64,000 bases of DNA. Source: Apibacter raozihei (GTDB lineage Bacteria; Bacteroidota; Bacteroidia; Flavobacteriales; Weeksellaceae). Below the pieces are notes generated by a model. That model saw nothing but the letters and a program-made list of their open reading frames with translations, searched no databases and had not been told where the DNA came from. This document shows, in pieces, positions 26,034 through 36,598 of this stretch. The number at the start of each line of letters is the position of its first letter. The stretch's first letter is position 1. The stretch spans positions 1,612,001-1,676,000 of the forward strand of contig NZ_CP034930.1 of NCBI RefSeq assembly GCF_004014855.1, in the 5' to 3' direction. A program made the translations under genes and the position numbers.

Positions 26034-26924
26034 ATGAATGAATTTTTAAATAAATGGATCCAAATTTATAAATCGGGAAGCGAGGGAATAAAATTTATAT
26101 ATATATCCGTAATATCTACTGTAGTATTCGGAATTTTTAATTTTCTGCTGTTTTCTGGATTCAATATTTCTATTGAAAAATATATTTTGCTTTCATATAA
26201 TTCAGTATTTCCTTTTTTATGGACATTTGTAACCTTTATCTTTGTTAATCTGAATTTTTTAGATCTGGCCTTAACAATGATTATGATTTACTTTGTTGAA
26301 AAAATATTCAGAATGTTTTTTAATGGAGAAAGCTTTATTAAATTTTTCTTTTTAGGAAGTTTTGCAGGAGCTTTAGCGTTTATTTTATGCTCATTTTTAT
26401 CTGGATTCAGAAGTCAGTACTTGCAAGGAGCAACCTTAGGTATTTATAGTGTATTACTGGCTGTTATCTCATATAATCCCAAAATGAAAGTTTCCTTGTT
26501 TCCACTGCCGGTACAATTTCCAATATACATATTAGGAATGATCATCATAGGTTTGGATTTGATAACAGCCTGGTCACATTCAGAAACACTTCCTTTGATT
26601 ATTGCTCGTCTTGCTGCTGCAGGATTTGGGTATTTTTACATGAAATTTTATCAGGCTGGGAATGATTTTTTAGGGTTTATAATTCCTGATAGAAATAAAT
26701 GGGAAAGTTGGAAAAAAATATTTATAAGTAGACCCAAAAGCAAATTTAAAGCAGAACCAGGAGGAAATACGTATTCCAAAAGACCTAAAAGCGATGAGGA
26801 GTATTCGATGGATAAGTTGGATAAACAGAAAAAAATAAACCAAATATTGGATAAGATTTCTCAAAGTGGATACGAAAGCTTAACACGGGAAGAAAAAGAT
26901 TTTCTATTTAAAGCATCCAGATAA
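26034..26924 (+). CDS. Rhomboid-fold protein lacking both catalytic residues (pseudoprotease)
   Basis: 296 residues, about six helices, then a soluble tail ending in KINQILDKISQSGYESLTREEKDFLFKASR split here as SQSGYESLTREEKDFLF, the DUF6576 segment of flavobacterial rhomboids. The GxSG site reads GATLGIYS, with T134 and L135 where S and G belong, and the catalytic histidine position in the last helix reads IARLAAAGFGYFYM, so R192 replaces it. Loss of both residues points to a non-catalytic rhomboid, like eukaryotic iRhoms, rather than a sequencing slip. Ten bases after the active rhomboid. Confidence 0.88.
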   Translation: MNEFLNKWIQIYKSGSEGIKFIYISVISTVVFGIFNFLLFSGFNISIEKYILLSYNSVFPFLWTFVTFIFVNLNFLDLALTMIMIYFVEKIFRMFFNGESFIKFFFLGSFAGALAFILCSFLSGFRSQYLQGATLGIYSVLLAVISYNPKMKVSLFPLPVQFPIYILGMIIIGLDLITAWSHSETLPLIIARLAAAGFGYFYMKFYQAGNDFLGFIIPDRNKWESWKKIFISRPKSKFKAEPGGNTYSKRPKSDEEYSMDKLDKQKKINQILDKISQSGYESLTREEKDFLFKASR

Positions 26925-26925
26925 A

Positions 26926-27957
26926 ATGATAATAAGAAACCGTAAAAAAAGTAATTACATTTTTCTTATAATACACAGTATTATAGTAGTACTTTTATGT
27001 TCGGTTTATTTAAATAAATTTATAACCCCCAAAATCTTTCCGTATTTAGGTATTGTTGCAATACTTTTCCCGATATTACTGATTATTCATGTAATTTTAA
27101 CCTTTATATGGCTGTTAAAAGAAGAAATAGTTTTTATATTTTTTATGCTTTTTACAGGAGTTTTATTTTTTCCATTAAAAAAATACATTCATTTCGGGAA
27201 CAATTATACTCAAGATAAAGTAAAGAATAAAAGTCATCAGCTTAAAATTTTAACTTACAATATAAGGTATGCAAATAACAGTAAAGATTTACGAGCGTTA
27301 GAGCAGTACATTATAGATCAGGATATTGATATTGCATTTTTTCAGGAAATTTATACAAGACAGTGGAGGTCTAAAGAAACTTTTTTAGCAGACAGGTACA
27401 ATGCGGTATTTGATTTAGTTGGGATTTCTTCAAAATATCCGATAATCAATAAACAGAAAATAATTCTTCCGGGAAATGGGTATGCCTGTTCAGCAGATAT
27501 TCAGACAGAGAAATCAATTATAAGATGTTTGAGCATTTATCTGGAGCCCATGTTTTTAAATAAAAATTACTTCAAAATTAAAAAAGTAGATGAAGCCGGT
27601 TCCAAAACAAAAATAGTGGCTGAAAAATTAACTACAGGTTTTAAAAAGCATCAGGTTCAGATTGATCTTTTAACCAAATATATACAGGAATCACCGCATC
27701 CTGTAATTATATGTGGTGATTTTAACTCTGTTCCGCTTTCCTATGAGTATTTTGCATTAAAACAGGATATGCAGGATGTTTTTGAGTTAAGTGGAAAAGG
27801 ATTAGGAATGACTTTTTACGATTATTTTTACCCCATACGGATAGACTACATCTTTACCAGTTCCCAATTTTTACCCTTAGAAAGCTTTGTAAATACAAAA
27901 GTCAATTATTCGGATCACAATCCGGTCACTGCTGTAATGGAAATTGAAGAAAATTAA
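26926..27957 (+). CDS. Membrane-anchored endonuclease/exonuclease/phosphatase (EEP) family protein
   Basis: 343 residues. Three N-terminal hydrophobic segments (about 10-100) precede an EEP catalytic domain: LKILTYNIRYAN, IAFFQEIYTR with the metal-binding E, ICGDFNSVP with the catalytic D and N, and the closing SDHNPVTAVMEI with the catalytic D and H. Substrate may be a nucleic acid or a phospho-ester; membrane-tethered members of this type are common in flavobacteria without assigned function. Starts one base after the rhomboid-like gene, so certainly in the mutL operon. Confidence 0.9.
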   Translation: MIIRNRKKSNYIFLIIHSIIVVLLCSVYLNKFITPKIFPYLGIVAILFPILLIIHVILTFIWLLKEEIVFIFFMLFTGVLFFPLKKYIHFGNNYTQDKVKNKSHQLKILTYNIRYANNSKDLRALEQYIIDQDIDIAFFQEIYTRQWRSKETFLADRYNAVFDLVGISSKYPIINKQKIILPGNGYACSADIQTEKSIIRCLSIYLEPMFLNKNYFKIKKVDEAGSKTKIVAEKLTTGFKKHQVQIDLLTKYIQESPHPVIICGDFNSVPLSYEYFALKQDMQDVFELSGKGLGMTFYDYFYPIRIDYIFTSSQFLPLESFVNTKVNYSDHNPVTAVMEIEEN

Positions 27958-28010
27958 GATAACAAACTGAAATAACAGCTATTTAAAATTCAATCTAATA
28001 CAAAAAGATT

Positions 28011-28018
28011 TAACTTTG
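28011..28018 (+). promoter_or_regulatory. -7 promoter box for kup
   Basis: TAACTTTG, full match, 26 bases before the GTG start of kup. Confidence 0.55.
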
Positions 28019-28044
28019 CATCTGTTAAAATTAAATTTTATACA

Positions 28045-30042
28045 GTGCAACAAAGTAATTCTAAAACATCTAAACTTACACTGGTAGGCTTAGTAGTTAC
28101 CATTGGGATTGTTTTCGGTGATATAGGTACTTCTCCTCTCTATGTAATGAGAGCTATAGTCGCAGCCAATCACGAACACCAAATTTCTGAAGATTTTATT
28201 ATAGGAGCTTTATCCTGTATTATCTGGACCTTGACACTACAAACGACCGTTAAGTATGTAATCATCGCTCTGCGGGCTGACAATAATGGAGAAGGAGGTA
28301 TTCTCGCTCTTTATTCATTAGTGAAAAAGATGAAAAAGAAGTGGTTATATATTATAGCTATCTTTGGAGCCGCTACTTTAGTTTCGGACGGAGTAATCAC
28401 TCCATCAATGACTATTATGTCTGCTGTAGAAGGTTTAAAAAACTACAATCCCCAAACTCAGGTTATACCCATTACCATCTTTATTTTAATTGCATTATTT
28501 GTTGTTCAGCAGTTTGGAACTCAGTCTATAGGTAAATTTTACGGACCAATCATGACCTTATGGTTTGTTATGCTTGCCGTTTTAGGTATTATAGAGTTTC
28601 TGCCGCATTTATATGTTATTAAAGCCTTAAATCCCTATTATGCAATTAATCTTATGTTTGAGGTCGGAGGTAGTGCCAGTACAGCATTAGAGGCAAAGCA
28701 TATGATACTGCTGATTATGGGAGCTGTATTTTTATGTACTACCGGAGCTGAGGCTCTTTATTCAGATTTAGGGCATTGCGGAATTAAAAATATAAGAATC
28801 AGCTGGTTTTTTGTTAAAATATGTCTTATACTTAATTATTTCGGACAGGGAGCTTGGATATTATCTAACCCCGTTGAAGCTGCAAGCGGAGGAAATCCGT
28901 TTTTTATGATGATGCCTGATGACTTCCTTATTGCAGGTATAGCAATGTCTACTTTAGCAGCAGTTATTGCCAGTCAGGCATTAATTACAGGTTCTTATAC
29001 TATTTTTAGTGAAGCTATGTCACTTGATTTTTGGCCACGCCAAAGAATTGAGTATCCCTCACACGAAAAAGGTCAGATGTATATACCTGTGGTTAACTGG
29101 GGGCTTCTGGTGGCCTGTATATTTATAGTCCTTCATTTTGAAGAATCATCAAAAATGGAAGCAGCCTATGGTCTGGCCATTACAATTACTATGCTGATGA
29201 CCACTGTACTTTTATTATTTTACCTTCACATAAAAAAAGTCAATATATTTCTAATTTTGCTCTTCGCAATCGTATATTTTGCTATTGAAGGAGGATTTTT
29301 CTATGCCAACGTGCTTAAATTTGCTGAAGGTGGATGGATAACCATGTTCCTGGCTGGAGCTATTGCCTTTTGTATGTACATTTGGTTTAATGGAAGAAAA
29401 TTAAAAAACAAGTATGTTCAGTATATAAGCTTAAAGCCCTATTTGCCCGTAATGCGGGATATGAAAACTGACAAAGACATACCTAAATACTCGACCAATC
29501 TGGTTTATGTGACAAGAGCAAAAAAGCCGGAGGAAATAGAAGCGAAAATTATTTATTCCATTGTAAATAAAAATCCAAAACGTGCAGACTATTATTGGTT
29601 TATACGCGTAGAGAACGACACTAATCCCTATACGTTCGAATACGACGTGCTCGAGCTGATACCCAATACACTTTATAAGGTTAATTTTAAATTAGGGTTT
29701 AAAGTGGAACCTTTGGTTAACATATATTTCAATCAGGTATTAGAAGATTTAAAAGTTTCAGGTAGAATTAATCTTACCAGTAATTATGCCTCATTAAAAA
29801 AATATGAAATTCCTGCAGATTTTAAATATATACTCATAGATAGGGTTTTCAACCAGGAATATCTATTGTCTATCAAAGAAAGGTTTATTCTTAGATTTTA
29901 TAATCTTGTAAAATATATAGGAATATCAGATACAGCAGCTTTAGGTCTGGATACGTACAATGTAGAGGTAGAAGAGGTTCCTATGTTGACAGATGTAATC
30001 TATAAAAGCAGGATTAAAAGAGTTAAAATGTACAAAGAATAA
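28045..30042 (+). CDS. kup: KUP-family potassium uptake protein
   Basis: 665 residues, GTG start. Low-affinity K+/H+ symporter of the inner membrane. The family signature GIVFGDIGTSPLYV is at residues about 20-35; about twelve helices follow to about 450, then a cytoplasmic C-terminal domain of about 200 residues (TNLVYVTRAKKPEEIEAKI, DPxxx-like YYWFIRVENDTNP). Length and order are normal. The gene has its own promoter and is followed after 36 bases by galE, probably read through. Confidence 0.95.
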   Translation: MQQSNSKTSKLTLVGLVVTIGIVFGDIGTSPLYVMRAIVAANHEHQISEDFIIGALSCIIWTLTLQTTVKYVIIALRADNNGEGGILALYSLVKKMKKKWLYIIAIFGAATLVSDGVITPSMTIMSAVEGLKNYNPQTQVIPITIFILIALFVVQQFGTQSIGKFYGPIMTLWFVMLAVLGIIEFLPHLYVIKALNPYYAINLMFEVGGSASTALEAKHMILLIMGAVFLCTTGAEALYSDLGHCGIKNIRISWFFVKICLILNYFGQGAWILSNPVEAASGGNPFFMMMPDDFLIAGIAMSTLAAVIASQALITGSYTIFSEAMSLDFWPRQRIEYPSHEKGQMYIPVVNWGLLVACIFIVLHFEESSKMEAAYGLAITITMLMTTVLLLFYLHIKKVNIFLILLFAIVYFAIEGGFFYANVLKFAEGGWITMFLAGAIAFCMYIWFNGRKLKNKYVQYISLKPYLPVMRDMKTDKDIPKYSTNLVYVTRAKKPEEIEAKIIYSIVNKNPKRADYYWFIRVENDTNPYTFEYDVLELIPNTLYKVNFKLGFKVEPLVNIYFNQVLEDLKVSGRINLTSNYASLKKYEIPADFKYILIDRVFNQEYLLSIKERFILRFYNLVKYIGISDTAALGLDTYNVEVEEVPMLTDVIYKSRIKRVKMYKE

Positions 30043-30078
30043 ATAAATAATTATTTGATAATTAAAAATCAGTAATAA

Positions 30079-31107
30079 ATGAGTATGCAAATTTTAGTAA
30101 CAGGAGGATTAGGGTTTATTGGTTCTCATACAGTTGTAGAATTGATACAATCAGGATACGAACCGATAATTGTAGATGATTTAAGTAATTCAGAAATATT
30201 TATCTTAGAAAGGATAGAACAAATTACAGGAAAAAAGGTTAAATTTTATCCTTACGATGTTACGGAATCTGAAAATATAAAAAAAATATTCAATGAAAAT
30301 AAAGAAATAGAAGCTTGTATACATTTTGCGGCTAAAAAAGCAGTAGGAGAATCTATGGAAATTCCACTGGAGTATTACAGAGTAAATCTGCTCTCATTGC
30401 TTACGCTCTTAGATGAAATGAAAAATTACGGAATCAAAAATTTGGTTTTTTCATCCTCAGCAACCGTATACGGGCAGCCGGAGAAGCTGCCTGTCAATGA
30501 AGATTCACCTTTACAGCCGGCATTATCTTCCTACGGAAGTACCAAGCAAATGGCAGAAGATATTTTAGAAAAAGTTTCAGCTACCGGCTGGTTGAATGCA
30601 CTGGCTTTAAGATATTTTAATCCTGTAGGAGCACATAAATCATCATTAATAGGAGAGTTACCGAAAGGAATACCTTCCAATCTTATGCCTTTTATAACAC
30701 AAACGGCCATAGGGATAAGAGAAAAATTAACAGTTTTCGGAGGTGATTATCCGACTCCCGACGGAACATGCGTAAGAGACTATATACATGTTGTAGACCT
30801 GGCGAAAGCACATGTCAAAGCTTGTGAATATTTAAAACAAAAGAAACAAAATTTTTCTTATGAAGTTTTTAATATAGGAACAGGACAAGGTTATTCAGTA
30901 TTGGAAATTATCAAAACTTTTGAAAAGGTGAATCAACAGTCAGTAGCCTATAAAATAGGAGATCGAAGAAAAGGAGACATTGAAAGTATTTATGCAAGCT
31001 GTGAGAAAGCCAATGATATTCTGGGGTGGAAAGCAGAAGAAACACTGGATGATATGGTTGTTGATGCCTGGAATTGGGAGAAAAAATACAGGAGCGAGAG
31101 GAAGTAG
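30079..31107 (+). CDS. galE: UDP-glucose 4-epimerase
   Basis: 342 residues. NAD-dependent interconversion of UDP-glucose and UDP-galactose, feeding surface polysaccharide synthesis. Rossmann motif GGLGFIGSH at the start, SSSATVYG with catalytic S, YGSTK with the catalytic Y and K, and RYFNPVGAH. Nothing else in the neighbourhood is sugar-related, so its place is probably not informative. A strong terminator closes the unit. Confidence 0.94.
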   Translation: MSMQILVTGGLGFIGSHTVVELIQSGYEPIIVDDLSNSEIFILERIEQITGKKVKFYPYDVTESENIKKIFNENKEIEACIHFAAKKAVGESMEIPLEYYRVNLLSLLTLLDEMKNYGIKNLVFSSSATVYGQPEKLPVNEDSPLQPALSSYGSTKQMAEDILEKVSATGWLNALALRYFNPVGAHKSSLIGELPKGIPSNLMPFITQTAIGIREKLTVFGGDYPTPDGTCVRDYIHVVDLAKAHVKACEYLKQKKQNFSYEVFNIGTGQGYSVLEIIKTFEKVNQQSVAYKIGDRRKGDIESIYASCEKANDILGWKAEETLDDMVVDAWNWEKKYRSERK

Positions 31108-31167
31108 TTTTTTTTCTTGATAATATCAATGAAAAACCAACAGTATTAAAAATAAATCCATATAAGT

Positions 31168-31201
31168 AAAAACCATTTTATTTTAAAATAAAATGGTTTT
31201 T
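31168..31201 (+). terminator. Terminator after galE
   Basis: A-T hairpin AAAAACCATTTTATTTT with its complement, followed by TATTTTTT; near perfect and able to work on both strands. Confidence 0.85.
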
Positions 31202-31218
31202 ATTTTTTCCAAACTATG

Positions 31219-31226
31219 TATATTTG
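31219..31226 (+). promoter_or_regulatory. -7 promoter box for glyA
   Basis: TATATTTG, full match, 19 bases before the glyA ATG. Confidence 0.55.
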
Positions 31227-31245
31227 AATAAAATTAAACTAAATT

Positions 31246-32517
31246 ATGAGTCAGGATATTATTTTCGATTTAATTGAAAAGGAAAGACAACGACAAGTTA
31301 AAGGAATAGAACTAATTGCTTCTGAGAACTTTGTTAGCGAAGAAGTAATGAAAGCCGCAGGTTCGGTTTTAACCAATAAATACGCAGAAGGTTATCCGGG
31401 AAAAAGATATTATGGCGGATGTGAAGTAATTGACGAAATAGAACAGCTGGCCATTGATCGAGCCAAAGAATTATTTGGAGCAGAATATGTAAATGTTCAG
31501 CCGCATTCAGGAGCACAGGCAAACGCAGCCGTTTTTTTAGCCTGTTTAAAGCCTGGAGATACCGTAATGGGGTTGGATTTGGCGCATGGAGGACACCTCA
31601 CTCATGGTTCTCCCGTAAATTTCTCAGGATTAACTTATAATCCTGTCTTTTATAAAGTAAATAAAGAAGACGGAAGAATTAATTATGAAGAAATGGCTGA
31701 GACTGCCAGAAGGGAAAAGCCAAAAATGATTATAGTAGGAGCATCTGCTTACTCCAGAGATTATGACTATCAAAAATTCAGAGAAGTTGCAGATGAAGTC
31801 GGAGCTATTTTAATGGCTGATATTTCCCATCCGTCAGGCCTGATAGCTAAAGGAATTTTGAATGATCCCATGCCGTATTGTGACATAGTAACTACAACTA
31901 CCCATAAAACGCTAAGAGGAACCAGAGGTGGAATGATTATGCTGGGAGAAGATTTCGAAAACACCATGGGGCAGAAAACACCCAAAGGAGAAGTTAAAAT
32001 GATGTCTCAGATTTTGGATAGTGCAGTATTTCCAGGAACTCAGGGAGGACCTCTTGAGCATATCATTGCAGCTAAAGCCATCACATTTAACGAAGCGCTG
32101 AGCGATGGATATTTTACGTACATTTTGCAAGTGCTTAAAAATGCACAGGCTTTATCCTCAGCTTTGATGGATCGTGGTTTTGAAATTATTTCAGGAGGTA
32201 CAGACAATCACTTAATGCTGATAGATCTGCACAATAAAAATATTACCGGAAAAGTGGCGGAAAAAGTTTTAGGGCAGGCAGATATTACCTGTAATAAAAA
32301 TATGATTCCATACGATGACAGAAGTCCGTTTATTACCTCCGGAATTCGTTTTGGAACTGCAGCTGTAACAACCCGTGGACTAAAAGAAGAAGATATGGTT
32401 AAAGTGGCTGAATATGTTAATGAAGTAATCAGTCATCCGGAAGATGAAAGCAAAATAAATAAGGTAAAAGCTGAAGTGAATTCACTTATGAATTCCAGAC
32501 CATTATTTCAATGGTAA
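31246..32517 (+). CDS. glyA: Serine hydroxymethyltransferase
   Basis: 423 residues. PLP enzyme converting serine and tetrahydrofolate to glycine and methylene-tetrahydrofolate; main source of one-carbon units. [16 protein letters not shown] opens the protein, [15 protein letters not shown] is the folate/PLP segment, and the PLP lysine lies in [14 protein letters not shown]. Length is standard. Single gene with promoter and a GC-rich terminator. Confidence 0.97.
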   Translation: MSQDIIFDLIEKERQRQVKGIELIASENFVSEEVMKAAGSVLTNKYAEGYPGKRYYGGCEVIDEIEQLAIDRAKELFGAEYVNVQPHSGAQANAAVFLACLKPGDTVMGLDLAHGGHLTHGSPVNFSGLTYNPVFYKVNKEDGRINYEEMAETARREKPKMIIVGASAYSRDYDYQKFREVADEVGAILMADISHPSGLIAKGILNDPMPYCDIVTTTTHKTLRGTRGGMIMLGEDFENTMGQKTPKGEVKMMSQILDSAVFPGTQGGPLEHIIAAKAITFNEALSDGYFTYILQVLKNAQALSSALMDRGFEIISGGTDNHLMLIDLHNKNITGKVAEKVLGQADITCNKNMIPYDDRSPFITSGIRFGTAAVTTRGLKEEDMVKVAEYVNEVISHPEDESKINKVKAEVNSLMNSRPLFQW

Positions 32518-32530
32518 ATAAATACTAAAA

Positions 32531-32577
32531 TTGAGGCGGGTAAGATACTCTTTTATCGTACCCGCCTCAAACTTTTA
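32531..32577 (+). terminator. GC-rich terminator after glyA
   Basis: TTGAGGCGGGTA (32531-32542) pairs with TACCCGCCTCAA (32559-32570), then ACTTTTAT; the only GC-rich stem of this kind I see in the window. Confidence 0.8.
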
Positions 32578-32652
32578 TAAAAAAAACTCTCTAAAATAGT
32601 AAACACGTAAAGTGTTTAAAAACAAGTTATAACGTTATTTTTATACCGCTTA

Positions 32653-32660
32653 TAACTTTG
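32653..32660 (+). promoter_or_regulatory. -7 promoter box for the DUF3857 protein
   Basis: TAACTTTG, full match, 30 bases before the ATG at 32691. Confidence 0.5.
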
Positions 32661-32690
32661 TTTATTTATAACTACTTGTAAACAAAAATT

Positions 32691-35600
32691 ATGATGAAAA
32701 AAAACATATCAGTTTTTTTATTATTACTCAGTCTATGCCTATTTTCTCAAAACAAAACAGAAGAAAAAATCTGGAACTTACTGTTAAATAATCAAAGAAA
32801 CGAAGCAAGAAATCTCTTTGACAAACAATTAAGTAAAACCCGAACTACCAACTTTGAACATTTATACCTCGATGCGGTAATCAGTATGGAAGAAGGAATG
32901 TTTTTTTTTGATGATACCTTTGTTAAAAATTTTGTAAAGATTTCGCCGGATGAAGCCTATGTATATCCTCTGCTTTCTTATCCGTTTATGCTAACTGACA
33001 AAGCATTTGGCATTGATTTATTTACACCCGTCAAACTAGATGTTTTATCATCAAACGAGAAATATTCCTCCGAATTATCCGTAGGTATGTTAAAAGCCTA
33101 TTACGATGTTTTGAGAGGAAACAATGAAAACTCAAAGAAAATTTTAGAAAAAATTCAACCCATCATTCACTGGCAGTACTGCGGAGTATTTGAAAATCTC
33201 AACGGAAGCGGTATGGATATAGAATATGAGCCGGAAACCTATGCCAATAATGATAAATTATTTACAACCAATACGCATGGGTTAGTGGGATGGTACAATC
33301 AGAAACATTTTCAGAATCTAGGAGGTTTTCATTTTTATTCCAATGAACTGGAATATGGATCAGGGATCATGTATGCTCAAACATTTATCGATAATCCGGT
33401 AGAGCAGGAAGTAAATTTACTGGTGAGCACAGAATGTGAATATAAAATATTTTTAAATGATTGCGAGATCTATTCAACATTAAATAAAGGAAACTATGAA
33501 TATGGAGGAGTCTCTCTTAAAGTAAAGCTCAGCCAGGGAGTAAACCGATTAGTAATTAAATCTGAATTACAGGATAAAACCACTATTATAGCACGTATTA
33601 CAGATGAACATGATCGACCGGTTACAGGATTACATTTTTATGATCAATACACAGAATATAAAAAATCCAGCATTGAAGAACTTAACGTTGAAGAACAGGA
33701 ATTTAAATTTGTAACATTTTTAAAACAAAAAATAAAAGAGCAGCCATCGTCTATAGTAAATAAGCTTCTCTTGCTCAATGGGTATTTAAATAATAAGCAG
33801 AATACCCAGGCACATGATCTGTTGGTTGAATTAGAAAATAAATACCCTAAATCTTCCTTGCTAAGAGTACTGAAAATGAAGTATAACACAAACATATCAG
33901 AAGATCAGTTAGCCAACGAAATTTTAAAAAATATTCAGATGGATGATCCTAAGTATTATTTATCATATGTAAGTAAAATTAAAGATTCCAATTGGATGTC
34001 AACGGCATCTATTAACGAATTGGAAGAAATGAGCAGAAATCTGGCAAATACAAAAGCTGAAGTTTTCAAATTTGTCATTGATATGGTTATAGATGCTAGA
34101 AAGCAGGACTTGGCAGGGATGTTAGATAAGTCAAATAAAATTTTAGATACATCTTATCAAAACTCTTCCATACTATTAGAATTTATTAATGTATTTGATT
34201 ACATAAAAAATCCAGATGACAATGCGGTTCTGAGGTTGGAAAAAGCTTTAGAGCAAATGGATAATTTTGATATTGTAAATGAGTTGTTGAATAGATATAG
34301 CATAGAAAATAAAGACGAAAAATATAAAGAATTATTGCTTTCGTTTATAGATAAATATCCGCAACTAAATGTTTACAGGATGAAGTATGTAGAGCTTTTA
34401 AACAAAGAACAAAAATTTGAAGAAGCTTTAGAACAGTCTTTCGAGTCTCTCGCTAATTTTCCATATTCATATACCGTATTATCAAATATAGGATACTTAT
34501 ATATGAATGTGAACGATAAACAGAAATCGATAGAATATATAAATAAATCCTTATCCCATAACTCTACGAATATTAGTTTGTATAACTTCTTGAAAGATAT
34601 TAATAATGAAGATGATGAGATAGATCAGGTAGCAAAAAAGGATTTATATAAATTAATAAAAGAGAGGCGTAACACCCAATGGGTAGGAGAGAAAGGAACT
34701 ACGCGGTTGCTGGACGAGTATATTGTCAATGTTTTTCCTGAGGGAGGATATAAAACCCGGGCCACACTTATCTATGAAATAACATCAGAACAGGGAATAG
34801 AAGAATTGAAAGAATATTATTTAGGATACGCGGTAAATATCGTAAAATCAGAAATAGTGAAACCAGATGAAACTATAATTCCGGCAGATAAAAATTCCGG
34901 AACCTTAGTATTTCCTAAATTGGAAATTGGCGACGTAGTGCTTATCCAATACGAAAAAATCGAACGCACATCCGGGCGTTTCTATAAAGATTTTAACGAA
35001 GTATCCTATTTTAACAGCGTCTATCCGGTGGTTGAGTCCACTTTTACAGTCATTACTCCGGAAAAAACCACCTATCAGACCTATATCAACCACAGTAACG
35101 TGCAGGCAAAAACAAAAAAGATAAATAAAAAAATCTATACAAGCTGGACGTTGACCAATCTAAAACCTTTAGACAACAACGAATATTTCTCAAGACCCTT
35201 TTCAGATTCACAAATTTCAGTGAGGGTATCCACCATTAAAACCTGGGGAGATATTGTTAACTGGTATGCCGATTTGGTAAACAAGGTCATGGTATATGAT
35301 AAAAAAACAGAACTGGCATTTAATCAAATATTTCCTTCCGGAATTTCTTCCTTATCACCCAGTGAAAGAGCAGAAAAAATATACAACTATATACAGAAAA
35401 ATATCAAATACAGCTATGTTGATTTCAGGCAGAGCGGGCACATCCCGCAGAAACCTTCAAGAACCATTCAAACCAAACTGGGAGATTGTAAAGATTTATC
35501 CACCCTTTTTGTGATTTTAGCCAGACAAGCCGGATTAGAAGCTGATCTGGTATTGGTTCTGACGAATGATCATGCCGCTAATGCCTTGTCGCTTCCAAGT

Positions 35601-36443
35601 GCTAACTTTAACCACTGCATTGCCCGGGTAACTATAGAGGGTAAAGATTTATTTTTAGAACTAACGGATAATTACCTTCCTTTCAAAGCCGGCTCTTTAC
35701 ATAACTATAAAGCGAAAGCGTTAGTTATTAAGCAGGATAAAAATACTCACGATCAGGCGAAGCTTATAGAATTGGATTTTAAGAATAATCTTCAGAGTAA
35801 AACCAAGATAGAAGCTTACGTAGAGGTCAATCCGGATAATAAAAAAATAAAACTGATTCAGTCTTATTACGGAGCATCCAAATCCTACTACAATCGATTA
35901 TTTTCTGAAACATACTCAGAAAAAGAAAGAAAAGAGAGCATACAGGAAATCATAGGACGAATACTCAATAAAACCATAGCCGTTAAATCTATGGAAGTAG
36001 TAAAAGGAAAAGATTTAACAGCCGATCCTCTCCAGATTGAAATTGAAATTCAGATTTCCGAAAAGCCTAAAAAAATCGGAAGTATGAATTTACTTTCAGT
36101 ACCGTTTTTATCACAGGCGTATAACAAGCAGGTGATTATTACTGAGAATAGAACTTCAGATATTTACTATGTAAACTACGAATCGGAAAATGAATATGAA
36201 GAAGAAATTCATTTGAAATTACCCGAAGGTTCCACCTTTGTTGAAATTCCTTCCGCTAAGAAATATCAGTACGGAAACAGAACATATGAGCTCACGTATG
36301 ACGTGATTTCCCCGGCACATTTAAAAGTGACGAAAAAAGTAAAAACTTCCTGGGAAGATGTATCCGTACAGCAATATCCCGAATTTAAAAAATTTGTAGA
36401 AGAAGTATTGGAAGCAGAAGATGATATTATAGGATACAAATAA
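32691..36443 (+). CDS. Exported DUF3857 / transglutaminase-like protein with TPR region
   Basis: 1250 residues. Signal peptide MMKKNISVFLLLLSLCLFSQ, then a long helical region with tetratricopeptide-like repeats (about 20-640), a DUF3857 beta domain (about 680-890), and a transglutaminase-like domain whose active-site Cys is C933 in LGDCKDLSTL, with the partner His in NFNHCIARVTIEG and Asp in LFLELTDNY. A beta-rich tail follows. Periplasmic or surface-exposed protein of unknown substrate; the family is widespread in Bacteroidota and some members carry extra peptidase roles. All three catalytic positions look present. Confidence 0.85.
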   Translation: MMKKNISVFLLLLSLCLFSQNKTEEKIWNLLLNNQRNEARNLFDKQLSKTRTTNFEHLYLDAVISMEEGMFFFDDTFVKNFVKISPDEAYVYPLLSYPFMLTDKAFGIDLFTPVKLDVLSSNEKYSSELSVGMLKAYYDVLRGNNENSKKILEKIQPIIHWQYCGVFENLNGSGMDIEYEPETYANNDKLFTTNTHGLVGWYNQKHFQNLGGFHFYSNELEYGSGIMYAQTFIDNPVEQEVNLLVSTECEYKIFLNDCEIYSTLNKGNYEYGGVSLKVKLSQGVNRLVIKSELQDKTTIIARITDEHDRPVTGLHFYDQYTEYKKSSIEELNVEEQEFKFVTFLKQKIKEQPSSIVNKLLLLNGYLNNKQNTQAHDLLVELENKYPKSSLLRVLKMKYNTNISEDQLANEILKNIQMDDPKYYLSYVSKIKDSNWMSTASINELEEMSRNLANTKAEVFKFVIDMVIDARKQDLAGMLDKSNKILDTSYQNSSILLEFINVFDYIKNPDDNAVLRLEKALEQMDNFDIVNELLNRYSIENKDEKYKELLLSFIDKYPQLNVYRMKYVELLNKEQKFEEALEQSFESLANFPYSYTVLSNIGYLYMNVNDKQKSIEYINKSLSHNSTNISLYNFLKDINNEDDEIDQVAKKDLYKLIKERRNTQWVGEKGTTRLLDEYIVNVFPEGGYKTRATLIYEITSEQGIEELKEYYLGYAVNIVKSEIVKPDETIIPADKNSGTLVFPKLEIGDVVLIQYEKIERTSGRFYKDFNEVSYFNSVYPVVESTFTVITPEKTTYQTYINHSNVQAKTKKINKKIYTSWTLTNLKPLDNNEYFSRPFSDSQISVRVSTIKTWGDIVNWYADLVNKVMVYDKKTELAFNQIFPSGISSLSPSERAEKIYNYIQKNIKYSYVDFRQSGHIPQKPSRTIQTKLGDCKDLSTLFVILARQAGLEADLVLVLTNDHAANALSLPSANFNHCIARVTIEGKDLFLELTDNYLPFKAGSLHNYKAKALVIKQDKNTHDQAKLIELDFKNNLQSKTKIEAYVEVNPDNKKIKLIQSYYGASKSYYNRLFSETYSEKERKESIQEIIGRILNKTIAVKSMEVVKGKDLTADPLQIEIEIQISEKPKKIGSMNLLSVPFLSQAYNKQVIITENRTSDIYYVNYESENEYEEEIHLKLPEGSTFVEIPSAKKYQYGNRTYELTYDVISPAHLKVTKKVKTSWEDVSVQQYPEFKKFVEEVLEAEDDIIGYK

Positions 36444-36542
36444 GGAGAACAATCAATCAGACCCCAAAAAAAAACAAAGTAAATACAATCCGTTAACGTA
36501 ATAAAATAAAAAATTGCCCCAACGGGTTGTGTTTATATAAAA

Positions 36543-36550
36543 TAGTTTTG
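36543..36550 (+). promoter_or_regulatory. -7 promoter box for the acyl-CoA ligase
   Basis: TAGTTTTG, full match, about 48 bases before the ATG at 36599. Confidence 0.4.
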
Positions 36551-36598
36551 TAACAATCATATATATTTAGTATTTTCATAAAAACAAAAAACAAAAAA

